Of a stretch of DNA of 33,723 nucleotides, positions 25,561-33,599 are shown piece after piece; position 1 is the first letter of the stretch, and every line of letters begins with the position of its first letter. The notes under the pieces were generated by a model that ran no database searches, was not told where the DNA came from, and saw only the letters and a list, made by a program, of their open reading frames with translations. Both the position numbers and the translations under genes were made by a program. The stretch lies in the NCBI GenBank assembly GCA_002840565.1, contig PHBK01000036.1, positions 1 through 33,723 on the forward strand, in the 5' to 3' direction. This stretch comes from Deltaproteobacteria bacterium HGW-Deltaproteobacteria-12. GTDB taxonomy: Bacteria; Desulfobacterota; Syntrophia; Syntrophales; Smithellaceae.

Positions 25561-26376
25561 ATGAAAATAGTTAAAATGACTGTGACATTAATATTTTTTC
25601 TAATGGTATGCGTATCAAACATATATTCATATACATATGCATACGATTTTGGTATCAACGTTACAATCAATGACAATAGAAGTAATACCGGCAGTAATGA
25701 CGGGTATTCATAAACCAATCCCAAAGAACATGGTTGGTGGACAACTGGAAATGGTCAAGGTGGAGAGGATCAGGAAGTTGAACCCGGAATGTCGCCTTTA
25801 CAAAAATGGGACTTGGAAGGTTTCTTCCTGAAAGATGGAAAATATTTATCCATAATCGGCGGCTTTGACTTTAAAAACGGCGTAGACGGCATAAGATCTG
25901 GTTCTATTTTTATAGATGTTAACGGTGACGCTCAATACGGCAACACTGCCAATGCTTCCGTGCCAAACTATGGATATGAATATGCCATCGACTTGAACTT
26001 TAATAATTCGCAGTATAATGTGTATCAAGGATCATGGACCTGGGATCCTGTTATCGAGCGGCAAAATATTCCTTACTCGAATCCCTGGCGTTATCGAGGT
26101 GGCGGTGACTTTGTTACGTCGGGTAGTTTTGTTTATATGAGTGGATTATCTGATAGTGATGTCGGTGGCTTTCTCGGTGGCAATCATTATGCTCTTACAG
26201 GCTTTGATCTTTCATTTTTACCTGCGGGATCAACTTTCATTGCCCATTTTACCGAGGAATGCGGTAATGATAATTTAATGGATGACGGCACAACAGTCCC
26301 GGAGCCGGCCACCATGCTTCTTCTTGGTCTTGGCCTGATGGGAATTGCGGGTATCAAAAAAAAGATTAAAGTATAA
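25561..26376 (+). pseudogene. PEP-CTERM surface protein interrupted by an in-frame stop
   Basis: One frame of 272 codons opens with a signal peptide (MKIVKMTVTLIFFLMVCVSNIYS). It ends with VPEPATMLLLGLGLMGIAGI and KKKIKV, the PEP-CTERM exosortase-sorting signal with its transmembrane helix and basic tail. Codon 51 (25711-25713) is TAA, and the frame is intact on both sides, with protein-like sequence GWWTTGNGQGGEDQEVEPGM directly after it. The mature domain is rich in Asn, Gly and Tyr, with QKWDLEGFFLKDGKYLSIIGG. It is either a fresh nonsense mutation, a sequencing error, or expressed by readthrough. An internal ATG at 25789 would lack a signal peptide. Confidence 0.8.
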
Positions 26377-26409
26377 CAGCAGTTTATAATTTATAACTAT
26401 CAGCAGCAA

Positions 26410-26444
26410 GGCAGAGTCAATTCAGCTCTGCCGTTTTCTTTTTT
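26410..26444 (+). terminator. Rho-independent terminator after the PEP-CTERM gene
   Basis: GGCAGAG, a 9-nt loop, CTCTGCC, then GTTTTCTTTTTT form a classic stem and U-tract. It lies 34 nt after the stop codon. Confidence 0.85.
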
Positions 26445-26556
26445 CTATCATTTAGCTTTGCTTTCACCTTCATTAGCTTTCCGGCATGAACCACTTGCAC
26501 CGGATGGTAAGACAGCTGATATGATCTTTCCGGGCCTCTTCAGCTTCAGGGTTTTC

Positions 26557-26585
26557 TTGACACCCGTCACGACTTATTCTATAAT
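26557..26585 (+). promoter_or_regulatory. Perfect-consensus sigma-70 promoter
   Basis: TTGACA at 26557 and TATAAT at 26580 are separated by exactly 17 nt. The predicted start near 26592 gives a leader of about 115 nt to the thioesterase ATG at 26708. The leader contains a small dyad (TGTCG, 4 nt, CGACA) near 26648-26661. Confidence 0.7.
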
Positions 26586-26707
26586 TTCACCACAAAAAAG
26601 AGATTCTCATCAAGTATTTTACCCCCAAAAGATTTTTTACATATTTGTCGTACACGACAGAGTAATTAAAGAAATTAATTTTCTCAATAATAATGAAAGG
26701 CTAGATC

Positions 26708-27145
26708 ATGGAAGAAGTATTATCAGCCTGCACGATCGTGATGAATATTCCCGTGGCCTGGGGCGAGATGGACGCCATGGGGCATGTAAACAACATTATC
26801 TATTTTCGTTATTTTGAAAGTGTTAGAATTTCTTATTTCCAGAAACTGGATCTTCTCAGCTACCAGCGCGACTTCGGCATCGGCCCGATTCTGGCCTCAA
26901 CCGAGTGCCGGTTCAAGATGCCCCTGCAATATCCGGATACCGTCATTGTGGGAGCAAAAGTACTGAGCATTGAAGAAGATCGGTTTGTCATGGGCTATGA
27001 AGTCTTCAGCACCAAGCACAAAAGAATCGCCGCTGAGGGTGAAGGTGTGGTCGTCACCTATGATTACCGCAACAATAAAAAAGTTCCTATTCCCGATACC
27101 CTTCGAGCGAAGATTGTCGAGTTGGAAAAGATAGAGAAGCTTTAA
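26708..27145 (+). CDS. 4HBT-family acyl-CoA thioesterase
   Basis: The 145-residue hotdog-fold protein resembles YbgC/FadM-type thioesterases. The catalytic segment is WGEMDAMGHVNNIIYFRYFE, with Asp at residue 22 followed by the typical GHVNN turn and central helix. The end, EGEGVVVTYDYRNNKKVPIP, is the usual closing strand and proline-rich tail. It would hydrolyse acyl-CoA or acyl-ACP thioesters in the cytosol. The substrate chain length cannot be read. An AAAGG site precedes the ATG. It stands alone, behind a perfect promoter and before a 200-bp gap to fprA. Confidence 0.88.
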   Translation: MEEVLSACTIVMNIPVAWGEMDAMGHVNNIIYFRYFESVRISYFQKLDLLSYQRDFGIGPILASTECRFKMPLQYPDTVIVGAKVLSIEEDRFVMGYEVFSTKHKRIAAEGEGVVVTYDYRNNKKVPIPDTLRAKIVELEKIEKL

Positions 27146-27348
27146 GGTTCCAAGATTCAAGGACAACAATGAAAGGCATACCTCACTCGTTGCTCCTGTT
27201 TTCTTTTGACTATGTCCTGTGTGCAGGAATTTACTTCTGCTGCTTCATCACTGATACCTTTCATATCCTTTTGGAAACCAAGTGTGTTCGGCGGTAAAAC
27301 GTTACTAGATACGGTCGATGATTATTAAATAATATAAGGAGATGTGTT

Positions 27349-28533
27349 ATGAAATTTGCCATAGCGCCAAATGTTCATTGGGTAGGTAAGATTGATTGGG
27401 AACTCCGCAAATTTCATGGGGAGGAATATTCCACTCATCGCGGTTCATCCTATAATTCCTATCTGGTTCAAGATGAAAAGATTGCACTAATTGACACAGT
27501 CTGGATGCCTTTTGCCAAAGAGTTTGTGGCCAATTTGGCTAAAGTCATCGATCTGAATAAAATTGATTACATAATTGCCAATCACGCCGAAATGGATCAT
27601 TCGGGCGCACTGCCGGAACTGATGAGCCATATTCCCGATAAGCCGGTTTATTGTACAGCCAACGGTGTGAAGTCTCTCACTGGCCATTATCATAAGAACT
27701 GGAATTTTCAGGTGGTCAAAACAGGCGATAAACTATCTTTAGGCAAAAAAGAACTGATTTTTGTCGAAGCCATGATGCTGCATTGGCCGGATTCAATGAT
27801 GACATACCTTACGGGCGACGCAATTTTATTTTCCAACGACGCATTTGGCCAACATATTGCGAATGAACATATGTACAATGACCTTGTTGTGCAATCCGAG
27901 CTCTTTGAGGAGGCGACAAAATATTACGCCAATATCCTGACACCGTTTTCGCCGCTGGTGACAAAAAAGATTAATGAAGTGATCGCGCTGAACCTGCCAC
28001 TCAATGCCATTTGTCCCAGCCACGGTGTTATCTGGCGCGACAACCCATTGCAAATAGCACAAAAATATCTGCAATGGGCGGCAGACTATCAGGAAAATCA
28101 GATTACGATTATTTATGACACTATGTGGAATGGTACGAGGATAATGGCTGAAAATATTGCTCAAGGCATCAAACAAGCCGACGACAAAGTGACGGTAAAG
28201 CTATATAATATTGCCCGCAGCGACGTCAACGATGTGGTGACGGAAGTCTTTAAATCCAAGGCGATTATGCTCGGCTCGCCCACGATCAACAAGGGGATTC
28301 TCAACGCCATGGCGGCTTTTATCGACATGATTACCGGGCTAAAATTTAAAAATAAAAAAGCGGCGACGTTCGGTTGCTACGGCTGGAGCGGGGAAGCGGT
28401 TAAAATACTGGGCGAACAACTGACTAAAGCAGGCTTTGAAGTCACCAGCGACGGCCTGAAAACGATGTGGCAGCCGAGCGAAGAAGCAATTAAACAGGCA
28501 GTTGATTTTGGGAAACAATTTGCGCGGAAATAG
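27349..28533 (+). CDS. fprA: Flavodiiron protein FprA (oxygen/NO reductase)
   Basis: This is a 394-residue two-domain protein. The N-terminal metallo-beta-lactamase domain has the di-iron ligand motif NHAEMDHSG (H79, E81, D83, H84), HWPDSM, FSNDAFGQH and CPSHGVIWR. Residues 250-394 form an FMN-binding flavodoxin (IIYDTMWNGTRIMAE; GSPTINKGI; FGCYGWSGEA). It reduces O2 to water or NO to N2O, usually fed by rubredoxin, and protects anaerobes in the cytosol. AAGGAGATG lies 6-8 nt before the ATG. No rubredoxin or rubrerythrin gene is next to it. Confidence 0.95.
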   Translation: MKFAIAPNVHWVGKIDWELRKFHGEEYSTHRGSSYNSYLVQDEKIALIDTVWMPFAKEFVANLAKVIDLNKIDYIIANHAEMDHSGALPELMSHIPDKPVYCTANGVKSLTGHYHKNWNFQVVKTGDKLSLGKKELIFVEAMMLHWPDSMMTYLTGDAILFSNDAFGQHIANEHMYNDLVVQSELFEEATKYYANILTPFSPLVTKKINEVIALNLPLNAICPSHGVIWRDNPLQIAQKYLQWAADYQENQITIIYDTMWNGTRIMAENIAQGIKQADDKVTVKLYNIARSDVNDVVTEVFKSKAIMLGSPTINKGILNAMAAFIDMITGLKFKNKKAATFGCYGWSGEAVKILGEQLTKAGFEVTSDGLKTMWQPSEEAIKQAVDFGKQFARK

Positions 28534-28592
28534 TACTTATTAAGAGCGCGGGGGTTGCAGTAATAGTATTTGCAGACGCTATCAGCCGGCTG

Positions 28593-29255
28593 TCAATGGC
28601 GATCATTAAAACTGCTTTTGGCTTTGCGGTTCTGAATCAGAATCAAAGCTGTCCCCAAAATTCCGGCAACGACGAGTCCATAGTCTTGAGGGACGCGCAA
28701 GTTGACCGCTGCGCTCATACCGATAATAGACCAAAGAAAAGGAATGACTAGCAGATAGCCGGGCACCGATTTTGTCGTCCACAGCAATATTCCCAAAGTG
28801 AAAATAGTTGTCGGGCAGGGAGCGACGCCGAACATTGGGGCTCTGGGGTAATTATGGCCGAAGCTGATGCCCAGAAGAGGATAAATAACCATAGCATAAA
28901 GAATGAAGCACGCTCCGATTATGGAGAGCGGCTTTAAAGTAAACCTGAAGGCGAGTTTCCCGAAGATGACGCCGAGTATTATAAAGAGCAAACCTTGAAG
29001 AATATAGAAAATTCCAAAAATCCAAGCTGCTGAATTGATCGCACTAAAATGCATTATATGGTAAAACGTACCCATCCAAATCCAGAACAGAGCAAGGATA
29101 CCGGAAATAACTCGTGCCGAAAGGTTACTATCACGGAAGGCTAGGATAAGCACAACGACACCTAATATATAAGCCAGAATTTGGACAGGCCAGATAGCGG
29201 TATTGTATGTTCCGAAAATGTCAAAAAACTGCTCAACGGTAAACGGTATTTTCAT
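28593..29255 (-). CDS. DUF6064-like integral membrane protein
   Basis: The 220-residue protein has about six to seven transmembrane helices. The beginning, MKIPFTVEQFFDIFGTYNTAIWPVQ, and the middle, PLLGISFGHNYPRAPMFGVAPCPTTIFTLG, agree with what I recall of the DUF6064 family. The conserved FG.APCPTTIFTLG block may be functional, because Cys and Pro there are unusual for a simple spacer. The function is unknown. It lies on the same strand as the metal exporter gene, about 100 nt downstream of it, and may be part of that transcript. Confidence 0.7.
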   Translation of the reverse strand: MKIPFTVEQFFDIFGTYNTAIWPVQILAYILGVVVLILAFRDSNLSARVISGILALFWIWMGTFYHIMHFSAINSAAWIFGIFYILQGLLFIILGVIFGKLAFRFTLKPLSIIGACFILYAMVIYPLLGISFGHNYPRAPMFGVAPCPTTIFTLGILLWTTKSVPGYLLVIPFLWSIIGMSAAVNLRVPQDYGLVVAGILGTALILIQNRKAKSSFNDRH

Positions 29256-29357
29256 AGTGCTCCCATGCTTTCAATTCTCTTGAGTACATTCTCCAGAGAA
29301 GCAAATTTCGTTCTTCCCTTTGATAAAGACTCAACATATCAAAATATGCGAAAAAAG

Positions 29358-30281
29358 CTAGACGATCTTTTTCTCGCATTTATAAACTTCAATCGTTAAG
29401 TGTGTCAGCTCCTGAATATTTTTTAAGCGCGTTTTATATTCTTCAATTGTATGTTTTCCACTCATGACTAAAGATATTATGCAAGCGTATTTATTTTGTG
29501 CAACCTGCCAAATATGCAAATCACTTATTTTTGTATCGCCATCAGATTCTATTTCTTCTTTAATCTCTTTGGCTATCGGTGAATCCATTTCACGTTCAAT
29601 CAGAATGTTGGCTGTATCTTTCAGGAGCAATACGGACCAGCGTATTATCAAAAACGCACCAACAATTCCCATAAAAGGGTCGAGCCAATTAAAATTCAAA
29701 TATTTTGCCCCCATCAAAGCAACGATTGCCAGCGCTGAAGTTAAAGCGTCCGCCACAACATGCAGATATGCCGATTTTTGATTTAAGTCCTGATGATTGG
29801 AATGATCTGCATGCTCATGCGCATGTTCTTCTGCGTGGAGAATCACCGCACAAATCAAATTTACCGACAATCCCATCACCGCGACAAATAATGCTTGATT
29901 ATATTGAATGCTCAATGGATTTATAATTCTTTCCACTGAAGTAAAGATCATCAGAAGTCCGACAATCCCCAGGACAATGGCGCTGGTATACGCGCCGAGA
30001 ATTTCAATTTTCCATGCTCCGAATGTGAACCGGTCGTCTTTTGCATATTTCCTTGCTAAGATATATGCAAGCAGTGATAGGCCCAGAGCAAATGCATGAG
30101 TTCCCATGTGCCATCCGTCAGCAAACAGTGCCATCGAATTTGTCAGCCAGCCAAAAATAATTTCGGCAACCATGGTGATAAACGTGACGATGACTACGAT
30201 AAGTGTTCGTTTCTCTATGGTTTTTTTCTCTACATTGAAAACATGTTGATGTTGCCACAGCTCGATTTGTTCATGATGCAT
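29358..30281 (-). CDS. dmeF: Cation diffusion facilitator, DmeF type
   Basis: The 307-residue CDF transporter begins with LWQHQHVFN, the His-rich start typical of DmeF. It has six transmembrane helices with metal-site motifs FADGWHMGTHAF in helix 2 and HVVADALTSALA in helix 5. A His-rich cytoplasmic loop (HAEEHAHEHADHSNHQD) joins helices 4 and 5, and a C-terminal CDF dimer domain follows. It exports divalent metal ions from the cytosol in exchange for protons. Cobalt or nickel is suggested by similarity to DmeF, not by direct proof. It is 9 nt downstream of its likely repressor gene. Confidence 0.88.
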   Translation of the reverse strand: MHHEQIELWQHQHVFNVEKKTIEKRTLIVVIVTFITMVAEIIFGWLTNSMALFADGWHMGTHAFALGLSLLAYILARKYAKDDRFTFGAWKIEILGAYTSAIVLGIVGLLMIFTSVERIINPLSIQYNQALFVAVMGLSVNLICAVILHAEEHAHEHADHSNHQDLNQKSAYLHVVADALTSALAIVALMGAKYLNFNWLDPFMGIVGAFLIIRWSVLLLKDTANILIEREMDSPIAKEIKEEIESDGDTKISDLHIWQVAQNKYACIISLVMSGKHTIEEYKTRLKNIQELTHLTIEVYKCEKKIV

Positions 30282-30290
30282 TAGCTTCTC

Positions 30291-30572
30291 CTATTTTAAA
30301 TTAAGAAATCCATCAAAGATTTTTCGAAATTCGATTAATTCGTTTTCCAGGGCTTTATCCTTATTCTTATTGAGCACACAATGGTCAAAGTGGTCTTCCA
30401 GCAAGATTTTTGTTGCTTTGTTTAATGCAGCTCTAACAGCTGATAACTGTAAGAGAACCTGATCACAAGGTTGATCCTCTTCAAGCATCTTTTTTATGCC
30501 TCGAATATGGCCTTCAATCCTGGATAATCTTTTTACAATCTCGTCAGAATGTTCATGTGTATTCATTTTCAT
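30291..30572 (-). CDS. CsoR/RcnR-family metal-sensing repressor
   Basis: The 93-residue all-helical protein has the family pattern RLSRIEGHIRGIKKMLEEDQPC. Metal ligands are C36, H61 and C65, with H64 next to it and H6 and H8 at the N-terminus. C36/H61/C65 is the CsoR/InrS-type set; RcnR would use His at the last position. The N-terminal His residues resemble the extra ligands in Ni/Co sensors. It precedes a DmeF-type exporter in one operon, so it should derepress that exporter on metal binding. Its start region carries a G/C-tract operator and a good promoter. DmeR would be a fitting name if the metal is Co or Ni. Confidence 0.88.
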   Translation of the reverse strand: MKMNTHEHSDEIVKRLSRIEGHIRGIKKMLEEDQPCDQVLLQLSAVRAALNKATKILLEDHFDHCVLNKNKDKALENELIEFRKIFDGFLNLK

Positions 30573-30577
30573 ATCCT

Positions 30578-30594
30578 ATCCCCCCCGAGGGGAT
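30578..30594 (-). promoter_or_regulatory. CsoR/RcnR-family operator
   Basis: ATCCCC, 5 nt, GGGGAT sits immediately after the -10 box and ends 5 nt before the repressor ATG. G/C tracts with AT flanks are the usual CsoR-family binding site. It also overlaps the likely ribosome site. Confidence 0.7.
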
Positions 30595-30623
30595 GTATTA
30601 AAGCATGCTGCTATAAATGTCAA
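30595..30623 (-). promoter_or_regulatory. Sigma-70 promoter of the repressor-dmeF operon
   Basis: On the minus strand TTGACA, 17 nt, TAATAC (GTATTA at 30595-30600, TGTCAA at 30618-30623). Both boxes are near consensus and the spacing is ideal. The operator lies just downstream, so bound repressor would block transcription initiation. Confidence 0.75.
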
Positions 30624-30892
30624 CTGCTTTTCTGCAGATTTTATGTGCCAGGCCTTAATGTGGATATATTAATTCGAGTATTTCCTTTCTTGTTCTTTAA
30701 CTTTTAAACATACTGTTGACGTAAATAGTTAAAAATGTTAGCAAGCCTTCACGAGCGGACGGGTTCAACCCGGCGTATGCCGGGTATCCGGCACATACCG
30801 GATGCCTTCACGATTTTTCCGCCAGTTTTTCGCAGGCATTGCCCCCCTGTCGTTGCCGTTAAAGGGAGCTTTGCAATTTTGCACTACACATC
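30624..30892. other. Intergenic region before tRNA-Arg
   Basis: There is no gene. It contains the hairpin cluster listed next and a partial -35-like TTGACG at 30717. I find no strong promoter for the tRNA. Confidence 0.5.
30745..30813. repeat. Cluster of overlapping GC-rich hairpins between direct repeats
   Basis: GCCTTCACGA occurs at 30745 and 30804. Between them are ACCCGGC-N4-GCCGGGT (30768-30785), GCCGG-N4-CCGGC (30779-30792) and ATCCGG-N6-CCGGAT (30786-30803). A GGGTT-C-AACCC dyad lies at 30761-30771. Neighbouring hairpins share arms, so they are mutually exclusive. A REP-like element, a processing site or an attenuator could look like this. Confidence 0.6.
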
Positions 30893-30969
30893 GCGCCCAT
30901 GGCTCAGCTGGATAGAGCGCCAGACTACGAATCTGGATGTCGCAAGTTCGAATCTTGCTGGGCGCACCA
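30893..30969 (+). tRNA. tRNA-Arg (anticodon ACG)
   Basis: The acceptor stem is GCGCCCA / TGGGCGC, the D-arm GCTC / GAGC, the anticodon stem CCAGA / TCTGG with loop CTACGAA, and the T-arm GCAAG / CTTGC with TTCGAAT. The anticodon ACG (read as ICG) decodes CGU, CGC and CGA. CCA is encoded at 30967-30969. Confidence 0.97.
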
Positions 30970-30978
30970 GTAAAATCA

Positions 30979-31015
30979 GGGGGTTAGAGATTCTTCTCTA
31001 TCCCCTTATTTTTTT
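30979..31015 (+). terminator. Rho-independent terminator of tRNA-Arg
   Basis: GGGG-T-TAGAGA, a 4-nt loop, TCTCTA-T-CCCC, then TTATTTTTTT. The stem has one T-T mismatch. It ends transcription 10 to 46 nt after the tRNA. Confidence 0.88.
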
Positions 31016-31340
31016 GCGTAAAATTTTGTGGATTTTTCAACCTGTCATTTTCTTGATATTATTGAAATTAATTTCCAATGGATAATTCCGGCTCTGTGAT
31101 AAAATAACCTCCTGGGTGCCGTTATCATTGCTGTGATTGCCCAGCGTGGGGCATGGGTCCGTCCGGAAAAGTTCTTCAAGCTATTAAATGCTTGATTTTT
31201 TCACCAGATAAAGGCTTATTCAAGTCAGCAGAATAACAGTGACCGGTATGTTTTTCAGGGGGTCCTCAAAATGGCCGATCTTCTTGACTTTATGATGTAA
31301 AAAATTCGAGGCAGATTAAGGCAGGCAAGCTGGAGGAGAT
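31016..31340. other. Intergenic region before the 4Fe-4S protein
   Basis: I see no gene or structured RNA. A tiny frame at 31271 (ATGGCCGATCTTCTTGAC) with a weak GGGGG site would code for only nine residues and is not called. Confidence 0.4.
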
Positions 31341-32441
31341 ATGCAGGATAGCTATGTAAAACTGATGGAGCGGATGAATAAAAATGATATCAAACATCCG
31401 GTGACGAATCCTATGCTGGATGCTCTGAGGGTTCTCTATAATGAAGAACAGGCCGCATTAATCGGGGATTTTCCTCTGGGCGCCCATACGTCCCAAGAGC
31501 TCTCCGGCCTGCTGCGCAGGGATGAAACGGTCCTGGATCAGATGCTGAAGGAAATGTCCGCGCAGGGATTAATCTTTGAAGCCGGCAGAAAAAACGGAGA
31601 TAAAGAATATTCTGTTCTTCCCTTTGAGCCGGGCCTGATGGAAATGCAATTGCTCAAGGGAGAGGACAATGAGCGGCAGAGAAAAATGCTCAACCTGATT
31701 GGCAAGGCCCATGCTGAAGAAAACGCGATCTTAGCGGAAATACTGAAGCAACCCGAAAGAGTCCGGGAAGAATATTCCAGTCAGATCGGCCGAATTATCG
31801 GTGTAGAAGAAGTTATTGCAGCGGACAAGCAGGTTGTTTCCTGGGACAAGCTGAGCAGCATCGTTGAAAATGCAACGTCCTATGCTGTGGGAGAATGCGG
31901 CTGCAAACACGGCAAGAAGCTCCTTGGCTATCCCTGCAAATCGGAGGCTCCTTCCAAGTGCTGCGTATGGTTTAACAAGACGGCCGATTACCTCGCGGAC
32001 AGGGGGTATGTAACGCGCATTAACAAAGACGAAGTTTACACCCTTTTCAAGATATGCCAGGAAGCAGGATTGGTCAATTTTACAAGCAATCTGGCCGATA
32101 CGGAAACCGTTGTAGTATGTAATTGCTGTAAATGCTGCTGCTCCATGTTGAGAAAGGACAGGATTATTCGTAAAGCCGGAATTGATTATGGCATTACGGC
32201 ATCGTCGAATTTTCGCTCATTTGTGAATGAAGAAACTTGTGTCGGCTGCGGAACATGCGTTGATTTCTGCCAGATGAAAGCCCTGAAGTTGATCGATGAT
32301 AAGCTGAAGATAGATCCAAGATTCTGCCTGGGCTGTGGAATTTGTGTTAAAAAATGCCCCACAGAAAGCATTTCCCTGGTTCGTATCTCCAGTCATACCG
32401 GACGCATTCCGGAAATACCGCTTGTTGGCGCAGGTGTTTAA
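31341..32441 (+). CDS. Winged-helix and 4Fe-4S ferredoxin-like protein
   Basis: This is a 366-residue cytoplasmic protein. Residues about 20-100 (MLDALRVLYNEEQAALIGDFP; SGLLRRDETVLDQMLKEMSAQG) look like a winged-helix fold. Residues 189-215 have Cys in CGCKHG...PCKSEAPSKCC, and VVCNCCKCCCSML comes at about 253-265. Two 4Fe-4S ferredoxin motifs close the protein: CVGCGTCVDFCQ and CLGCGICVKKCP. The many Cys could bind additional clusters or metal. A sensor-regulator or electron carrier is plausible; the exact role is unknown. TGGAGGAGAT precedes the ATG. The secreted-protein gene follows 20 nt later. Confidence 0.82.
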   Translation: MQDSYVKLMERMNKNDIKHPVTNPMLDALRVLYNEEQAALIGDFPLGAHTSQELSGLLRRDETVLDQMLKEMSAQGLIFEAGRKNGDKEYSVLPFEPGLMEMQLLKGEDNERQRKMLNLIGKAHAEENAILAEILKQPERVREEYSSQIGRIIGVEEVIAADKQVVSWDKLSSIVENATSYAVGECGCKHGKKLLGYPCKSEAPSKCCVWFNKTADYLADRGYVTRINKDEVYTLFKICQEAGLVNFTSNLADTETVVVCNCCKCCCSMLRKDRIIRKAGIDYGITASSNFRSFVNEETCVGCGTCVDFCQMKALKLIDDKLKIDPRFCLGCGICVKKCPTESISLVRISSHTGRIPEIPLVGAGV

Positions 32442-32461
32442 CAACTGAAGGGAGAGGCAAT

Positions 32462-32962
32462 TTGATTGATCAACCGGAGAGGGAAAAATTATTGAAGTCC
32501 AAAATTTTCTGGTTTCTTGTAATCATTATTATTTCTTATTCTCCGGCGATTTGTTTTTCGGAACAACCTAACCCCAAAATATGGAAGTCGCTGGAATATA
32601 ATTCCTATTACAATATAAAAATTATTACGACAGCATCGGACACTAAGTTAGTCTGGACTTATAAGGCGGCAACAAATATTACCAGGGATAAGAGGATCGA
32701 AGAAGTAAAAAGATATGACTTAGAAAGATCCATACAATACCAGCAATATTCCCATGAGGTTATTTTGTGGGAAATTGATTGTAAGAACAGACTCTGGAGG
32801 TTAAAAGATATTATTGATTTTAACAAGGATGAAAAGGTCTTGGATCGTTATTCATTTAACAATAGTGGCTGGGAAGGTATTATACCCAACAGCATGATAG
32901 ACTTATTATATCAAAAAATTTGCGTAACGCCGAAGATACCATTGAAAAAGAAGAGATTCTAA
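32462..32962 (+). CDS. Secreted protein, surface-adhesin-E-like candidate
   Basis: I start at the TTG at 32462, 4 nt after GGAGAGG. The longer frame back to 32354 runs inside the 4Fe-4S gene and has no ribosome site. The 166-residue product has a signal peptide (KSKIFWFLVIIIISYSPAICFS). The mature domain is NPKIWKSLEYNSYYNIKIIT, later TKLVWTYKAAT, and VILWEIDCKNRLWRLKDI. W/Y-rich antiparallel strands of this type occur in the surface-adhesin E-like family, but I hold that as possible only. A non-ATG start is unusual here. Confidence 0.68.
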   Translation: MIDQPEREKLLKSKIFWFLVIIIISYSPAICFSEQPNPKIWKSLEYNSYYNIKIITTASDTKLVWTYKAATNITRDKRIEEVKRYDLERSIQYQQYSHEVILWEIDCKNRLWRLKDIIDFNKDEKVLDRYSFNNSGWEGIIPNSMIDLLYQKICVTPKIPLKKKRF

Positions 32963-33005
32963 GTTTATTTGCCGTAAAGATAAAAAACGATCAAGGCATC
33001 ATTCT

Positions 33006-33428
33006 ATGAGCAGGAATTTTCCGGTGATGATCATACTTATCTGTTTATTTTTACTCTACCCGCAAAGCATATATTCCTCTTCGGACAAAGAGGATGAGAA
33101 ATTACGGGAGCAATGCAGAATTCAGAGTGAGGAAAGATTCAAAGAAACATATGGGAATGAAATTACCATCAATGAAGAAGGGTCAGGAGTCAATAGTTAT
33201 CAAAAACATTATAACAAGAAACTGAAGAAATGTTTCGTTGTATTTACCACAAATGATTTTACACAGAACAAAATAAAACGGACGCAAAAGTTTTTGTTTA
33301 GTTTAGACGACAATAAGGAATACGGATTCTTTCAAAGTAATGGAACTTTTTTTTGCAAGGTAATGAAAAGGAAGTGTAAATCTGAGGATGAATGGGACTT
33401 GCTTGTAAAGCCTTATCTGGAAGAATAA
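33006..33428 (+). CDS. Small secreted protein of unknown function
   Basis: The 140-residue protein has a signal peptide (FPVMIILICLFLLYPQSIYS) and a hydrophilic Lys/Glu-rich mature part. It has four Cys (QCRIQSEERF, KKCFVVFTT, FFCKVMKRKC), so disulphides are likely in the periplasm. No family is recognised. It is 43 nt after the preceding secreted-protein gene on the same strand and probably co-transcribed. Confidence 0.65.
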   Translation: MSRNFPVMIILICLFLLYPQSIYSSSDKEDEKLREQCRIQSEERFKETYGNEITINEEGSGVNSYQKHYNKKLKKCFVVFTTNDFTQNKIKRTQKFLFSLDDNKEYGFFQSNGTFFCKVMKRKCKSEDEWDLLVKPYLEE

Positions 33429-33530
33429 GCGGAAAAGCCTTTTCTTGCTGCCGCCGTCATCGTTGAGGACAATACCGGCGCAAGAGCAGCATCTCTCGCA
33501 CCTGTGATTCCTGCCTCGTGCAGCAAGAAG

Positions 33531-33563
33531 AAACCCCCTTAAAGCGTGTGCTTAAGGGGGTTT
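33531..33563. terminator. Strong hairpin terminator, bidirectional
   Basis: AAACCCCCTTAA, a 9-nt loop, TTAAGGGGGTTT form a perfect 12-bp stem with A-tract and T-tract edges. It serves the plus-strand genes and the minus-strand gene that ends at 33600. Confidence 0.85.
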
Positions 33564-33599
33564 CCATATATAAACAGATCATGTTTTTATTGGCGGAGG

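Noticed and set aside
26458..26817. 119-residue plus-strand frame before the thioesterase
   Set aside because: It spans a terminator-promoter region and enters the thioesterase in another frame.
30735..31085. 116-residue plus-strand frame
   Set aside because: It runs straight through tRNA-Arg and its terminator.
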